The notes under the pieces were generated by a model. It searched no databases. It saw only the letters and a list, made by a program, of their open reading frames with translations, and had not been told where the DNA came from. The position numbers were made by a program, and so were the translations under genes. Of a DNA stretch of 21,049 nt, positions 1-7,731 are shown piece after piece; the first letter of the stretch is position 1; the number at the start of each line of letters is the position of its first letter. The DNA comes from a candidate division LCP-89 bacterium (GTDB lineage: Bacteria; Electryoneota; B3-LCP), in the NCBI GenBank assembly GCA_025774735.1, contig JALGZU010000021.1, positions 1 to 21,049 on the forward strand, given 5' to 3'.

Positions 1-1
1 C

Positions 2-388
2 CTGTCGATTCTAGAGGACCACATCTTGGCTTTTCAGACATATGGCAGTTTAGTGGGCGGTAGCCCACCCTTCTACGAGCTGGCCGCTCTGGGCGGGCCA
101 TACCAAATGAGAGGCTACTATGAAGGCCGCTATCGTGATAAAGCTTACGCAACAGCTCAAATGGAATATCGCATGTTCATTTTTCGGCGGATTGGCTTGG
201 TGGCCTTTGGCGGATTAGGCGATGTGTCGGATAGCTTTCCTGATTTTGAACTGGAAGACTTTAAATATTCCTATGGCTTCGGAATTCGATTCACGATAGA
301 TGTCATCGAAAAACTCAATGTGAGAATGGATATCGGCCTTGGGAAGAATACAAAAGGTGTTTATTTCGCAGTAGAAGAAGCATTTTAA
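2..388 (+). CDS. BamA/Omp85-family outer membrane protein, C-terminal part (5' partial)
   Basis: The reading frame is open from the first bases of the window, so the gene begins to the left; the first in-frame start-like codon (TTG at 26) is not the real start. The visible ~128 residues look like the last strands of an Omp85 barrel. A glycine-rich stretch is followed by MRGYYEGRYRDK, which matches the conserved (V)RG(F/Y) motif of the loop inside BamA/TamA barrels. Alternating aromatic strands follow, and the last residue is Phe, the usual C-terminal signature for recognition by the BAM machinery. Omp85 proteins insert or translocate proteins at the outer membrane; some FCB members are surface-antigen or patatin-linked forms, and the missing N-terminus (POTRA or other domains) prevents a choice. 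The next gene starts about 15 nt downstream, so this is probably the upstream gene of a four-gene envelope operon. Confidence 0.78.
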   Translation: MSILEDHILAFQTYGSLVGGSPPFYELAALGGPYQMRGYYEGRYRDKAYATAQMEYRMFIFRRIGLVAFGGLGDVSDSFPDFELEDFKYSYGFGIRFTIDVIEKLNVRMDIGLGKNTKGVYFAVEEAF

Positions 389-403
389 GGACGCAAAAAC
401 TTG

Positions 404-1498
404 ATGATACCGGTAAGATCGATAGTTACGAAAAGCCTCCTGGTGCTGTTGACGCTGACCGCAGCCCTGGTTGGTTCCATTGTGGAAGCCCAATCCATTG
501 CAGAACCGCCGGGAGCCGCGCCGGCTGATTCAGTAACCATAGAAGAGTCAAACACCGGGACAGTCACTTCGGAGGAGTGGCTCCCCCCCGAGCCTGATGA
601 GGATGGCTTCGACTGGATCCTGCAAATATTCGACTGGGAGGACGTGAGCCACCTGCGCTCACCGCGCACCCAGACAATTCTTTTCTGGCCCCGGGAAACC
701 GCCAGGGGGCCGGTTCTGATCACGCCGACGATAGTCACTGTGGGCGGCGCGGTGCCAGGTGTTTTCTCCCGCTACCGGCTCATGAGCATTACGCCGAGCG
801 GCTCCAGGCGAAATTTATGGTCGGGTAAAATATCGGCCGGGACAACCCTGCGATCCGGAAATCAAGAGCAAGAGCAGATCGAATATAACGGCACCGTCAA
901 CCTGCAGCGCCGCCATATCGCTACAAAATTTCTATTTGAATACCGGGGAGAATACAGCAAACTGGATGGGGTGGAAAAACTCGGTAACCACCGCGTGAAT
1001 ATAGCATTCGATGTGTGGCTCTCCCGAAAACTCTACCTGGTTATACCGCTCCTCCAGTATTATCGCAATCCGATCCAGAATATACAACATCAGGCTTATG
1101 CCGGAGCGGGTCTGGGGTATTACTTCGTTAGAAAATCCAGAATGGAATGGAGCCTCGACATTGACCCAACTTACCAGCAAACGTGGTTTTCTTCATTTGA
1201 ACCGGATGAACCGAGTGAGGTGGGTGCATTCGCAATGGTCATCAGCAGCCTGCTGGAATGGGATATCACTCGTCGGCTTGAATTCATTCTGCAATATCAG
1301 GGTCAAGTTACCCGCAAGGAAATAGGCGAAACCAACCACAACGCCGTGAGTACCCTGGAAATTGAACTCACCAGGCGGTTCGATATCGATCTCACATTCG
1401 AGTGGGACCGGATCTCGAATCCCAAGGTGGGCGCTGACGGTGTCCAGCCTGAACCGGACGATTTCAGCCTGACGGTATCACTGGCATGGGAGATATAA
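404..1498 (+). CDS. DUF481-like outer membrane beta-barrel protein
   Basis: About 364 residues with an N-terminal signal peptide (basic start, then LLVLLTLTAALVGSIVEA, cleavage near VEA-QS). An acidic, low-complexity linker follows (about residues 30-75). From about residue 145 to the end there are amphipathic beta-strands with many Tyr/Trp/Arg residues, resembling the DUF481 (YdiY-like) family of predicted outer-membrane barrels; for example a GNQEQEQIEYNG strand, then RRHIATKFLFEYRGEY and repeated strand-turn units. The function of DUF481 is unknown. AAGGA at 387-391 overlaps the previous stop codon. It lies 9 nt from a TTG at 401 and 12 nt from the ATG at 404, so the start could be either; I chose ATG. 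The stop is 3 nt before the next ATG, so the two genes are probably translationally coupled. The family assignment rests on strand pattern and residue composition rather than a unique motif. Confidence 0.72.
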   Translation: MIPVRSIVTKSLLVLLTLTAALVGSIVEAQSIAEPPGAAPADSVTIEESNTGTVTSEEWLPPEPDEDGFDWILQIFDWEDVSHLRSPRTQTILFWPRETARGPVLITPTIVTVGGAVPGVFSRYRLMSITPSGSRRNLWSGKISAGTTLRSGNQEQEQIEYNGTVNLQRRHIATKFLFEYRGEYSKLDGVEKLGNHRVNIAFDVWLSRKLYLVIPLLQYYRNPIQNIQHQAYAGAGLGYYFVRKSRMEWSLDIDPTYQQTWFSSFEPDEPSEVGAFAMVISSLLEWDITRRLEFILQYQGQVTRKEIGETNHNAVSTLEIELTRRFDIDLTFEWDRISNPKVGADGVQPEPDDFSLTVSLAWEI

Positions 1499-1501
1499 AT
1501 C

Positions 1502-2662
1502 ATGCGTAACCTTAAGAGTAGATGGGTTTTGCGGTGGTTTATTCCATTGGCTATTTGTTCCCTGATCGTTTCACCATGCTTTGCCTCGGAGAGCTATCAT
1601 CCGGTAAATATCTCCATTTTTCACCCGGTCAGCCTCTACAGTGCGAGAGATTTCAGGACAAGTCTGAATTTATCGCTGTTGTACGGTAATGTTGGATCGG
1701 TAGGGGGAGTTGACCTGGCGGGAGTTGCAACTGTTGTCAATGGCGACGTCAAAGGGATCCAAATTTCAGGGCTGTTTTCTAAAACTGGAGGGGACTTCAG
1801 GGGTATAGGCGCCGCGGGTGGGTTGAACGTTCTCGGTAGTGATGGAAAAGGATTACAGGCAGCTCTCGGGATGAACATAAACCTGGGTGATTTTGACGGT
1901 GCCCAGTTTGCTGGTTTCACCTCCTTCACGGGTGGCACATATCAGGGGATACAGTTATCGGGATTTTTCAATCTCGTTGGACAAAATTATAAGCTCATGC
2001 AAGTAGCAGGAGCAGGAAACACTGTTGGAGGCTCACTGCACGGAATTCAGATCGCCAGCACCTTCAATTTTGTGGGACAGAAATTAGCTGGTGGTCAACT
2101 TGGACTCGTCAATATTGCGGGTGATGTGCGCGGATTCCAACTGGGGATCGCCAACGCCGCGAATGTGTCTGAAGGCGTTCAGATCGGTGTCGTTAATATC
2201 GCCGAGGAGCAACGGGGAACTCCCGTTGGCGTACTGCTCTTAGCCCGCAACGGGCGCATCCGGGGAGTTTATTACAGCAGCAATTATACCATGTTCAACC
2301 TGGGTGTTAAAACTGCCGTTAACCACTTCTATTCCATGATCGTGTTGGGCGGTCCCCAACTGGAAAAAAACGATCACTGGACCATTGCTGTTCACTACGG
2401 TTATGAGAAGCCGGTCGGGCCTAAATTATCCATCGGCGCTGATGCAGGATATGTGCACGTGATGACCAACCTCTTTGCCGAACATCCGGTAGAAGACGAG
2501 AATCATTTCGCGCTGCAGGCAAGGTTCCTGGCCGATTTTGTGATCAATGATACCGTCTCACTTTTCGGCGGCGTCGGCCTGAACTTCATCTTCGATCATT
2601 ACAGCTACGATTCTTATAGATATGTGAAGGGACTCTCGTTTATTGGGGTCAGCCTCTTCTAG
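1502..2662 (+). CDS. LA_2272-type surface repeat protein with C-terminal barrel
   Basis: 386 residues with a signal peptide (RRW-type basic start, hydrophobic segment to about residue 28, cleavage near CFA-SE). Residues 69-238 form a regular array of glycine-rich units of the type G-[I/V/F]-Q-[I/L]-x-G-x-x-N-x-x-G-x-x-x-x. This matches the 'LA_2272 family surface repeat' proteins first named in Leptospira and also found in FCB genomes. The rest (about 245-386) reads as amphipathic beta-strands and ends in Phe, so it is probably anchored in the outer membrane. The function of the family is unknown; the repeats could form a beta-solenoid or barrel face at the surface. The ATG lies 3 nt after the stop of the preceding DUF481-like gene, and the next gene follows after 21 nt, which supports one operon. 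Confidence 0.78.
   Translation: MRNLKSRWVLRWFIPLAICSLIVSPCFASESYHPVNISIFHPVSLYSARDFRTSLNLSLLYGNVGSVGGVDLAGVATVVNGDVKGIQISGLFSKTGGDFRGIGAAGGLNVLGSDGKGLQAALGMNINLGDFDGAQFAGFTSFTGGTYQGIQLSGFFNLVGQNYKLMQVAGAGNTVGGSLHGIQIASTFNFVGQKLAGGQLGLVNIAGDVRGFQLGIANAANVSEGVQIGVVNIAEEQRGTPVGVLLLARNGRIRGVYYSSNYTMFNLGVKTAVNHFYSMIVLGGPQLEKNDHWTIAVHYGYEKPVGPKLSIGADAGYVHVMTNLFAEHPVEDENHFALQARFLADFVINDTVSLFGGVGLNFIFDHYSYDSYRYVKGLSFIGVSLF
1706..2215 (+). repeat. In-frame repeat array: eight 16-residue units then three 14-residue units
   Basis: Within the surface-repeat protein, residues 69-196 divide without gaps into eight units of 16 residues, for example GIQISGLFSKTGGDFR and GIQLSGFFNLVGQNYK. Residues 197-238 divide into three units of 14, for example GGQLGLVNIAGDVR and GVQIGVVNIAEEQR. 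The DNA period is therefore 48 bp, then 42 bp. The nucleotide copies are diverged, so this is an old protein repeat rather than a recent tandem duplication. The shorter units lack two residues in the first half of the unit (before the conserved Asn). Confidence 0.7.
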
Positions 2663-2683
2663 AAAGCACTCAGGAGCCGAAGC

Positions 2684-4045
2684 ATGAAATCGATAACAAT
2701 CCTGCTCGCGGTTATCTGTTCATTTGCGATGGGGGGGTATGCTCAGGTCAATGCTCCTCAATATACTCCCATTCCCGTCCAGGAAAAACGGCCCTGGTTC
2801 GCGGCGGGCGAGACCTTTGCCGTAAACATCTTTATCTGGTCGTTGGACCACTATGTCGCCAAGGCCGAGTGGGCTAATATCAGTATTGAGTCTGTCAAAC
2901 ATAATTTTCAATCGGGATTTAAATGGGATGACAGCAAGTTCGCCATGAACCAGTTCTTTCACCCCTATCACGGCGCCGCCTTCTTCAATTGTGGCCGGAC
3001 CAATGGCATGAACTTCTGGGAATCCGCCCCCTATTCCTTTGGCGGGAGCTTGATGTGGGAACTTTTCATGGAAACGGAAGAACCATCAATTAATGATCTA
3101 ATCACGACCACAGCCGGCGGCATCATGCTCGGTGAGATCATGTATCGCTTCTCCGACCTGGTGCTCGACGATCGAACTTCCGGTAGCGAGAGAACCTGGC
3201 GTGAGATCGGCGCGACACTGATCAATCCGGTTCGGGGGGTTAACCGGTTTATCAGTGGCAAGACGAAGCGGCGGCTTAAATCCAATCCCTATGAAAAACC
3301 GCCCGTAAGGGGGAGCTGGTCGCTCGGAAATAATCACATTGCCGAAGGGAAGGATCTTGGGAAGGGGACCACCAACCTGATGTACCAAGTCGAATTTATC
3401 TACGGCGAACCGTTCCATCCCGGCAAGACGCGGAAACCGTTCGATTATTTCGCCCTGAATCTCGGGCTGAATCACGGGCTCGGGTTTGAGCACTTTTTGG
3501 GCGACGTCTATTCTCAGGGATTACTGTGGGGCTATAATACGGATTACGGGGAGCAACAGCAGAACCTCATCGGAATTTTCCAGCATTACGATTACCTCGT
3601 GAACACCATCTATGAGATCGGCGTGAGTTCTGTCGGTGGAGGGGTGATCTCGAAATTCAAATCGATCGAAAACGTCGAAGCGCGAACCTCAGCTCACCTT
3701 GCTGGCATTTTACTTGGGGGGAGTAACTCGGAATATGCCGAAATCACGCATCGGGATTACAATCTGGGGACTGGACTCACCGGTAAATTCAACGGAACGC
3801 TGAGTCACAGTAAATATGGAGAACTATCGATCAATTACATGATGTATTGGATCCACACCCTCTCCGGTGCAGACGGGGATGAACTTCTCTATCTCGCCAA
3901 TCCCAGCTTGAAAATTCCCATTCATTCGAAATGGAGCCTGGGCCTGGAATATCTCTACTACCTGCGGCAGGGATTTTATGACGATTTTGCTGATATCGAA
4001 TATGACAATATTGAGTTGCGGGCGTTCGTCTCGTACGCGTTCTAA
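2684..4045 (+). CDS. DUF3943 domain-containing envelope protein
   Basis: 453 residues with a signal peptide (MKSITILLAVICSFAMGGYA-Q). The central part matches what I know of DUF3943: a FFHPYHGAAFFNCGRTNG segment (about residues 91-108), then the hydrophobic FGGSLMWELFMETEEPSIND and DLITTTAGGIMLGE segments, then RTWREIGATLINPVRGVNR. A long beta-strand-rich half follows and ends in an aromatic residue (SYAF). The family is common in Bacteroidota-type genomes and its function is unknown; the C-terminal strands suggest an outer-membrane barrel. It is the last gene of the operon, starting 21 nt after the LA_2272-type gene and followed about 75 nt later by a strong hairpin terminator. The start at 2684 is supported by the signal peptide beginning there. 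Confidence 0.82.
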   Translation: MKSITILLAVICSFAMGGYAQVNAPQYTPIPVQEKRPWFAAGETFAVNIFIWSLDHYVAKAEWANISIESVKHNFQSGFKWDDSKFAMNQFFHPYHGAAFFNCGRTNGMNFWESAPYSFGGSLMWELFMETEEPSINDLITTTAGGIMLGEIMYRFSDLVLDDRTSGSERTWREIGATLINPVRGVNRFISGKTKRRLKSNPYEKPPVRGSWSLGNNHIAEGKDLGKGTTNLMYQVEFIYGEPFHPGKTRKPFDYFALNLGLNHGLGFEHFLGDVYSQGLLWGYNTDYGEQQQNLIGIFQHYDYLVNTIYEIGVSSVGGGVISKFKSIENVEARTSAHLAGILLGGSNSEYAEITHRDYNLGTGLTGKFNGTLSHSKYGELSINYMMYWIHTLSGADGDELLYLANPSLKIPIHSKWSLGLEYLYYLRQGFYDDFADIEYDNIELRAFVSYAF

Positions 4046-4118
4046 ACGTTCGCTTGAGTTTTGACTTTTTAGATTTGCGAGAAGCGATCCCTCTGGGTCA
4101 CCCGCAACAGCAAAATAT

Positions 4119-4152
4119 AAGCGGATGAGCTTTGCTTGCCCATCCGCTTTTG
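4119..4152 (+). terminator. Rho-independent terminator of the envelope-protein operon
   Basis: A perfect 9-bp stem, AAGCGGATG (4119-4127) with CATCCGCTT (4141-4149), closes a 13-nt loop and is followed by a T-rich tract (TTTGTAATTCTCTT). It lies about 75 nt after the stop of the DUF3943 gene and before the tRNA fragment. Confidence 0.75.
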
Positions 4153-4230
4153 TAATTCTCTTCATTTTCGGGTTGATTCCTGACCAAAATTCTCTTAATT
4201 TGCCATCACAGAAATTGGGGTAAACAGGCC

Positions 4231-4301
4231 GGGAAATCGCCTGAAACTTGACGTCTCTATTGCAGAATATATTGCAGAAATCTAAATTGAGGCGATTTCC
4301 C
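4231..4301. repeat. 12-bp inverted repeat enclosing two ATTGCAGAA direct repeats
   Basis: GGGAAATCGCCT (4231-4242) is repeated exactly in inverted orientation as AGGCGATTTCCC (4290-4301). Between them ATTGCAGAA occurs twice in direct orientation with a 12-bp period (4259-4267 and 4271-4279). The block ends 10 bp before the tRNA-Pro 3' fragment. Short direct repeats and dyads beside a tRNA 3' end are typical of integrase arm or core sites, so I infer an attachment-site remnant. No integrase gene is visible. An ordinary hairpin is possible. Confidence 0.55.
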
Positions 4302-4311
4302 CGCACATAAC

Positions 4312-4363
<52 letters not shown>

Positions 4364-4429
4364 ACCTACTTGCAGAGGTTCGTCCCAATTCAAGCCAGGA
4401 TCGCCCGGCGAATCTAATCGGGAATCACA

Positions 4430-4801
4430 ATGTCACTGATCGGTAATATCCTCTGGATCGTTCTCGGGGGTGGGATCTTTCTGTTTCTGGAGTACCTGAT
4501 CGGCGGATTGCTGCTCTGCCTGACCATCGTGGGGATCCCGTTCGGCGTGCAGTGCATCAAGCTGTCTATGCTGGCACTACTACCGTTCGGCACTGAGATC
4601 GGTTACGCTGGATCAGCCACGGGATTCATCTCGACGATTATGAATGTGATCTGGATTTTGATCGGGGGACTCTGGATTACCTTGACTCACCTGTTATTCG
4701 CCGTCATCTGCGCGATAACCATCATCGGAATTCCCTTTGCCAGACAACACCTCAAGCTGGCAACGTTGGCATTGACGCCCTTCGGTAGGACAATAAAATA
4801 A
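4430..4801 (+). CDS. yccF: YccF family inner membrane protein
   Basis: 123 residues, almost entirely hydrophobic, made of two related halves. Each half has a GG-containing hydrophobic segment followed by the signature [I/V]xGIPFG-x(3)-[I/L]KL-x-x-[L]AL-x-PFG: residues about 33-54 (VGIPFGVQCIKLSMLALLPFG) and about 101-120 (IGIPFARQHLKLATLALTPFG, here IIGIPF). This internal duplication is diagnostic of the YccF domain, a small inner-membrane family of unknown function, and the length is normal. The Shine-Dalgarno is weak (GGGA about 8 nt upstream of the ATG). The stop codon is only 7 nt before the tRNA-Arg gene, so the two may share a transcript ending at the terminator at 4903-4957. Confidence 0.88.
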   Translation: MSLIGNILWIVLGGGIFLFLEYLIGGLLLCLTIVGIPFGVQCIKLSMLALLPFGTEIGYAGSATGFISTIMNVIWILIGGLWITLTHLLFAVICAITIIGIPFARQHLKLATLALTPFGRTIK

Positions 4802-4808
4802 TTGCACT

Positions 4809-4881
4809 GCGCCCGTAGCTCAATGGATAGAGCATCGGCCTTCTAAGCCGAGGGTTCTGGGTTCGATCCCCAGCGGGCGTA
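4809..4881 (+). tRNA. tRNA-Arg (anticodon TCT)
   Basis: A complete cloverleaf can be folded: acceptor GCGCCCG with CGGGCGT (one G-T pair), D-arm GCTC/GAGC around AATGGATA, anticodon stem TCGGC/GCCGA with loop CTTCTAA (anticodon TCT), variable GGGTT, T-stem CTGGG/CCCAG with loop TTCGATC, and discriminator A at 4881. CCA is not encoded. It reads AGA codons. Confidence 0.96.
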
Positions 4882-4902
4882 CAGCTTATACGGTTGATTT
4901 TT

Positions 4903-4957
4903 AAGCCGCTTACCCCAAAGTCCTGAGGAGGGATTTTGGGGTATTTTAGCGGTTTTT
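4903..4957. terminator. Bidirectional terminator between tRNA-Arg and the histidine kinase gene
   Basis: TACCCCAAA (4911-4919) pairs with TTTTGGGGTA (4934-4943). An outer helix pairs AGCCGCT (4904-4910) with AGCGGT (4948-4953), separated by a short AT-rich bulge. TTTTT follows at 4952-4957, and an AT-rich ATTTTTAA tract precedes it on the left, giving a weaker T-run on the minus strand. Its position between convergent transcription units fits a two-way terminator. Confidence 0.65.
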
Positions 4958-4987
4958 GTGTGGGAATGAATACATATTGATCGCCCC

Positions 4988-6289
4988 CTAAAATTCAATC
5001 CTGAAATCCGTAAAACCTCTATCCCCAGTTTCCAGCGAAAATCCGAATCCGTGCCCCATCAGGATCTCCCGGATCAGCGTCAATCCGATCCCCTTACCGT
5101 CCTTCTTGGTACTGAAAAAGGGCGTGAAGATGTGCGGTTGCACCTCGGCGGGTATCCCTTTCCCGTCATCCCGAATAATCAGCGTCTTGGCCGGTGACTC
5201 ACGGGTTATCACGGTGATGCTGCCGTTCTTCTCGATGGCTTCCAGGGCGTTTTTCATCACGTTCACCAACACCTGTTCTATCTGTTGCACGTCGATCCGC
5301 ACTATAAATGCACCGTCGCGGAGCTGCCAGTCCCACCCGATTTTGCGCTGCTCCGCTGCCGGGCTCATCAGGGTGTGAATCTCACGCAGCAAGCCATGCA
5401 GATCGTATTCCTCCCTTAAGGGCGGCGGCACGCGTACCACGTCGGCGATGCTGGAGACAAAGCGCTGCAAACTCTCGTTTCGGTGCACCGCCACTTTCAT
5501 GGCGCTCTCGTAATCCTCCCGGTCCGCCTCGGACAACTGGTCCTTATAATTCAGGCACGAATGCAGGATCGAATTCAACGCCCCGATCGAGTTGTTGATC
5601 TCGTGAGACATCAGCCGGATGACCTTCTCGTATGTCTTCTTCTCCGATTTCAGGATCTCTTCGCTGATCTCTTCGATTAGGATGAAATGGTGCCGGAAGC
5701 CCCGGTCCATGAAATGCGCCTTGTGGCAGCGGAACGCCAGCATACCCGAAGGCTTCATGATCTTCCACTCCCCGTCCCTCAAGGCGCTAACGTCTTTCAG
5801 CAGGGACCCCTCAAGACTGTGCAGCGGCTTCCCGATAACCGCATTGTCTTCCATTTTAAGTAATCCCAGCGCGGCCGGATTGATGGAGGTGACGTTATTG
5901 TCGAAATCTAAGAGGATAATGCCTGTTGGTGAGGCTTCTATGAGATGCTGGAGGAAGTAATGCTGTTCGCGCTGTTTCGTCCGCTCTTCCCGCATTTGAT
6001 CGACCATCTGGTTGTACACGTCGATCAGCCGATCCATGTCTTTCTGCTTTGTGCGTACAAAGCGAATGTTGAATTCCTTGTCCTGTATCGATTTGATGCC
6101 CGAAGTGATGAGATTCAGCGGCCTGAACAGCCCTTTGTACAGCCGGAAGGAGATAACGGCGGTGAGTAGAATCAGTAGTTCAAAGAGAAGGTATTCCCAG
6201 CTCGGTTTATCTTTTAACTGAAACATAAAGAAGATGATTAACAGATGTATAAATACGACGAATAGGATGAATTTTGCTTTGAGGCTCAT
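4988..6289 (-). CDS. NtrY-like sensor histidine kinase with a minimal periplasmic loop
   Basis: 433 residues. Two transmembrane helices (about 6-23 and 33-51) are separated by only about 8-10 residues. A HAMP-like linker (about 52-105) and a PAS domain (about 108-215) follow. The dimerisation/phosphoacceptor helix carries RLMSHEINNSIG with His229. The ATPase domain shows an N-box (NVMKNALEAI), a G1 box (RDDGKGIP), an F-box (FTPFFSTKKDGKG) and a G2 box (GIGLTLIREI). All expected catalytic motifs are present, so it should autophosphorylate. It overlaps the upstream response-regulator gene by 4 nt (ATGA), so it is certainly its partner. The kinase is last in the ABC-exporter operon. Because it has no extracytoplasmic sensor domain, the signal is probably read in the membrane, through the transporter, or by the cytosolic PAS domain (inference). 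Confidence 0.92.
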   Translation of the reverse strand: MSLKAKFILFVVFIHLLIIFFMFQLKDKPSWEYLLFELLILLTAVISFRLYKGLFRPLNLITSGIKSIQDKEFNIRFVRTKQKDMDRLIDVYNQMVDQMREERTKQREQHYFLQHLIEASPTGIILLDFDNNVTSINPAALGLLKMEDNAVIGKPLHSLEGSLLKDVSALRDGEWKIMKPSGMLAFRCHKAHFMDRGFRHHFILIEEISEEILKSEKKTYEKVIRLMSHEINNSIGALNSILHSCLNYKDQLSEADREDYESAMKVAVHRNESLQRFVSSIADVVRVPPPLREEYDLHGLLREIHTLMSPAAEQRKIGWDWQLRDGAFIVRIDVQQIEQVLVNVMKNALEAIEKNGSITVITRESPAKTLIIRDDGKGIPAEVQPHIFTPFFSTKKDGKGIGLTLIREILMGHGFGFSLETGDRGFTDFRIEF

Positions 6290-7662
6290 CGGGAGATTCC
6301 GTACTTGTCCATCTTCCGGTAAAGAGCCCCCCGGCTGATCCCCAGAGCGTCCGCGACCTTGCTGACGTTGTGTTGGTGAAAGTCGAGCGCCTTCTGAATC
6401 ATTCTCTTCTCGACATCTTCCAAAGTCATCGTCCCTATCGCCGGTAACGCCCCCTGCGCCTCCCGCTTGGGACTGACGGATAGCTGCGCCCTGAAATCGT
6501 CCACGTCCAGAACCCGTTTGTCGCAGATCAACAGGGTGCGTTCGACCAGGTTTTTTAATTCACGCACGTTGCCGGGCCAGGGTAGCTCTTGCAGCCACTG
6601 GATCGCCCGCTCGCTGATGACGATCTGCTGATCCGGATAGTGATTCTTCAGTCTGGCGACGTAGTAGCGTAAAAGCAGCGGAATGTCCGCGGGCCGTTCC
6701 CGCAGCGGTGGCAAAGTGACCGTGATCAGGTTGATGCGGTAAAAGAGATCCTCCCGGAACTCGCCGTCTTCGACCATCTTCTCCAGTGGCCGGTTGGTCG
6801 CCGAAATCACCCTGACGTCAACCGTTTTCGTCGTACTCGATCCGAGTACCTCAAAACTGCGGTCCTGCAGCACCCGCAACAGCTTGACCTGGCTGTTCAA
6901 ATCCAGGTCGCCGATCTCATCCAGGAAAATAGTTCCCTTGTGAGCCAGTTCGAACCGCCCTTTGCGGTCGTGCTTGGCGTCGGTGAATGCGCCCCTTTTG
7001 TGCCCGAACATCTCGCTTTCGAACAGGTTCCTGGGAATGCCACCCAGGTTCACCTTCACGAAAGGGCCGTCCCGGCGATCGCTGTTCCTGTGAATGGCTT
7101 CGGCGATCAGCTCCTTCCCCGTCCCGCTGTCTCCCACGATCAGCACCGGAGCGTCCGTCGAAGCCACCCGGCCCACCGTGTCCAGGACGGACAAAAACGC
7201 CGCATCCTGGCCGATGATGCTGCTGAAATCGTACTGCTCGTCCAGTCTGCCCCGGGTCAGATCCTTCGGCGTAGCCTTGGCGCCCTTCCTGTACAGGCTC
7301 AGCGCGGTTGCGACCGATCCCAGGAGATGCTCGTTATTCCATGGCTTGGTGAAGAAGTCCGCCGCGCCCGCCTTCATCCCATCCACGGCCAGTGAAATCG
7401 ATCCCCAGGCTGTGATGACGACGATAGGAGTTTTCGAAGAGAGCGTTTTCAATTTATGCAACAGCCGCAGCCCCTCCTGCCCGCTCGTATCCGCCGTGAA
7501 GTTCATGTCCATAATCACCAGATCGACCGAACCGGGATCGAAGAGAGCGAGCGTTTGGGTGGGATCCTGAGCGCAGAGAACATCGTAACCCGCCTGCTTG
7601 AACAGGAGACTGAGCGAGGTTCTCACCGCGGCGTCATCATCGACGACAAGTATCTTTGGCAT
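6286..7662 (-). CDS. NtrC-family sigma-54-dependent response regulator
   Basis: 458 residues in the classical three-domain order. The receiver (about 1-120) has acidic Asp8/Asp9, phosphoacceptor Asp52 in IMDMNF, Thr84 and Lys106. The AAA+ domain (about 148-380) has Walker A GDSGTGKE (177-184), GAFTDA at 224-229 in place of the usual GAFTGA, Walker B FLDEIGD (246-252) and an RREDLFYR-type sensor (EDLFYRIN). The C-terminal Fis-type helix-turn-helix (about 412-458) contains VADALGISRGALYRKM. GAFTDA together with NLGGIP is, to my knowledge, a common variant in Bacteroidota-type regulators and not a defect. The gene overlaps the kinase gene downstream by 4 nt and follows the second permease gene by 69 nt. 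It probably activates the exporter operon and perhaps the divergent porin gene. The Shine-Dalgarno is weak. Confidence 0.93.
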   Translation of the reverse strand: MPKILVVDDDAAVRTSLSLLFKQAGYDVLCAQDPTQTLALFDPGSVDLVIMDMNFTADTSGQEGLRLLHKLKTLSSKTPIVVITAWGSISLAVDGMKAGAADFFTKPWNNEHLLGSVATALSLYRKGAKATPKDLTRGRLDEQYDFSSIIGQDAAFLSVLDTVGRVASTDAPVLIVGDSGTGKELIAEAIHRNSDRRDGPFVKVNLGGIPRNLFESEMFGHKRGAFTDAKHDRKGRFELAHKGTIFLDEIGDLDLNSQVKLLRVLQDRSFEVLGSSTTKTVDVRVISATNRPLEKMVEDGEFREDLFYRINLITVTLPPLRERPADIPLLLRYYVARLKNHYPDQQIVISERAIQWLQELPWPGNVRELKNLVERTLLICDKRVLDVDDFRAQLSVSPKREAQGALPAIGTMTLEDVEKRMIQKALDFHQHNVSKVADALGISRGALYRKMDKYGISR

Positions 7663-7681
7663 GAGTTGCGTTTAAGCCATA

Positions 7682-7715
7682 ACCTCGGGGCTTGACCGGG
7701 GACGGTTCAAGAGGT
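7682..7715. other. Intercistronic hairpin between permease and response-regulator genes
   Basis: ACCTC (7682-7686) can pair with GAGGT (7711-7715). Inside, CTTGA-CCG (7691-7698) pairs with CGG-TTCAAG (7703-7711) with one bulged base. There is no T-run on the minus strand after it, so it looks more like an mRNA processing or stability element that could lower regulator expression relative to the transporter than a full terminator. By eye I found no GG-N10-GC (-24/-12) element for the minus strand in 7663-7731. Confidence 0.4.
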
Positions 7716-7731
7716 ATCTCTACCCCAAAGT

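Noticed and set aside
6286..7662. Loss of sigma-54 contact because of GAFTDA instead of GAFTGA
   Set aside because: From family knowledge GAFTDA is frequent in Bacteroidota-type regulators with otherwise intact domains, so it is a lineage variant rather than evidence of inactivation.
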